From an uncultured Bacteroides sp. (GTDB taxonomy: Bacteria; Bacteroidota; Bacteroidia; Bacteroidales; Bacteroidaceae), in NCBI GenBank assembly GCA_900544075.1, contig UQTJ01000045.1, positions 1 to 23,066 on the forward strand: a stretch of 23,066 bases of DNA. Direction: 5' to 3'. Positions 22,298 to 23,066 of this stretch are shown one piece after another; positions within the stretch are counted from its first letter, which is position 1, and every line of letters starts with the position of its first letter. The notes beneath the pieces are model-generated. The model made no database searches, was not told the DNA's origin, and worked only from the letters and a program-made list of their open reading frames with translations. Both the position numbers and the translations under genes were made by a program.

Positions 22298-23066
22298 ATG
22301 AGAACAAAAATGTTTTACGCTATTGCCATTGCGATATGTGGTACATTAGGAATGAATTCTTGTACAAAAGACTATGATGACGATTTGCGCATCCAACGTG
22401 AATTAATCGAAAGCAACGAAAGTAATATCAAAGCGGAATTAGCAGCTTATCAGACATTAATAGACAATACCATAAAGCAGATGGAAATTGCCTACAAAAA
22501 TTCCGATGAAATATTAAAACAGGAATTACAAGCTAAATTCGACTTGACAAAAAGACAACTTGAAGAATTGAGCAACGCCTTGAATGCTATGAAAGGCGAA
22601 ATTGAAACATTCAAAGGAAGTTACGAAGAATTCAAGGGGAAATACGACGAATTTAAGGGAACTATTGAGCTTGCATTACAGACTATAGATGTTGAAATTG
22701 ACGGTATAAATGCCAGAATTGACGACAACGAAAACAAAATCACGGCACTTGACGGACGCATGGTTACTGCTGAAGCAGCAATAGCAGAACTGAGAGCTTG
22801 GAAGACATTGGCTGAAGGTCAGTTGGCTGCGCTGTCAACCGATAATGAAGCAAATAAAACTGCTATCGGTAAATTGAAAGATGATATCAATACCATTAAT
22901 AGTGCTATCACTGCACTCGAGACACAATATTCAAACTTAGAAGCTGCGTATAAAGCTGCCGATGCCGCACTTGCCGGACGTTTGGACGACTTCCAGACTT
23001 TGGTTACTACAATGCAATCTACTTTGCTCGAAAACATTACCGCTTATAAAACAGAGTTAAAGAATG
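22298..23066 (+). CDS. Coiled-coil lipoprotein, 3' end beyond the window
   Basis: The open frame runs to the last base without a stop (256 codons seen); ATG 22292 is an alternative start two codons earlier. MRTKMFYAIAIAICGTLGMNSC is a lipoprotein signal, with the lipidated cysteine at residue 22 followed by TKDYDDD. That acidic stretch fits the surface lipoprotein export signals described in Bacteroidota. The rest is almost entirely charged helix with heptad-like spacing of A, L and I (LIESNESNIKAELAAYQTLIDN, AALSTDNEANKTAIGKLKDD), that is, a long coiled coil. A 7-residue repeat, FKGSYEE, FKGKYDE, FKG, lies at residues 105-121. The function is unknown; the form suggests a stalk carrying a distal domain that may lie beyond the window. 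It resembles stalk-bearing surface lipoproteins more than SusD. It follows the small basic protein and may be under the hybrid regulator, but this is inference. Confidence 0.78.
   Translation, partial: MRTKMFYAIAIAICGTLGMNSCTKDYDDDLRIQRELIESNESNIKAELAAYQTLIDNTIKQMEIAYKNSDEILKQELQAKFDLTKRQLEELSNALNAMKGEIETFKGSYEEFKGKYDEFKGTIELALQTIDVEIDGINARIDDNENKITALDGRMVTAEAAIAELRAWKTLAEGQLAALSTDNEANKTAIGKLKDDINTINSAITALETQYSNLEAAYKAADAALAGRLDDFQTLVTTMQSTLLENITAYKTELKN

Overview
The window looks like chromosome from a member of the Bacteroidota, most likely order Bacteroidales (Bacteroides, Phocaeicola, Prevotella or a relative; I cannot name the genus from sequence alone). The reasons are the promoter signature TTTG-N19/20-TAnnTTTG, found exactly in front of several genes, the lack of Shine-Dalgarno sites, and lineage-typical genes: a hybrid two-component regulator with an AraC output domain, a DUF2851 protein, an HU-like protein fused to a winged helix, and a lipoprotein with an acidic stretch after the lipidated cysteine.

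Layout. 1-431 has no intact gene, only a possible decayed reading frame. 432-707 is a small Phd/YefM-like antitoxin that seems to lack the middle of its fold and has no toxin beside it. 840-6239 is a forward housekeeping run: a GNAT-like acyltransferase, parE, coaD (closed by a strong terminator) and an S41 protease. 6374-9883 is the three-gene succinate dehydrogenase/fumarate reductase operon (cytochrome b, flavoprotein, iron-sulfur protein), with a textbook promoter, strong codon bias and its own terminator. Between it and the reverse-strand dprA lies a complete promoter followed by a separate terminator with no reading frame between them: a candidate small RNA of about 65-70 nt. 10193-11720 is a reverse pair, dprA and a YbgC-like thioesterase. 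The forward dus gene diverges from it and may be transcribed without a leader, and it overlaps by 8 bp the convergent DUF2851 gene.

14095-17895 is a tight forward cluster: dapB, signal peptidase lepB, a second signal-peptidase-like gene that has lost both catalytic dyad residues and starts at TTG, and a WbqC-like gene.

17896-23066 is the more accessory-looking end. In front of an HU/winged-helix gene lie four perfect 14-bp palindromes at an exact 22-bp period. They combine two outer arms with two inner cores in all four ways. This is the most unusual structure in the window. Next comes a hybrid histidine kinase/response regulator with TPR-like sensor, a possible lipobox and a C-terminal AraC domain, driven by a perfect promoter. 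It ends in a terminator and is followed by a small basic protein and the start of a long coiled-coil lipoprotein that runs off the window. The regulator may control these two genes, but that is inference from position only.
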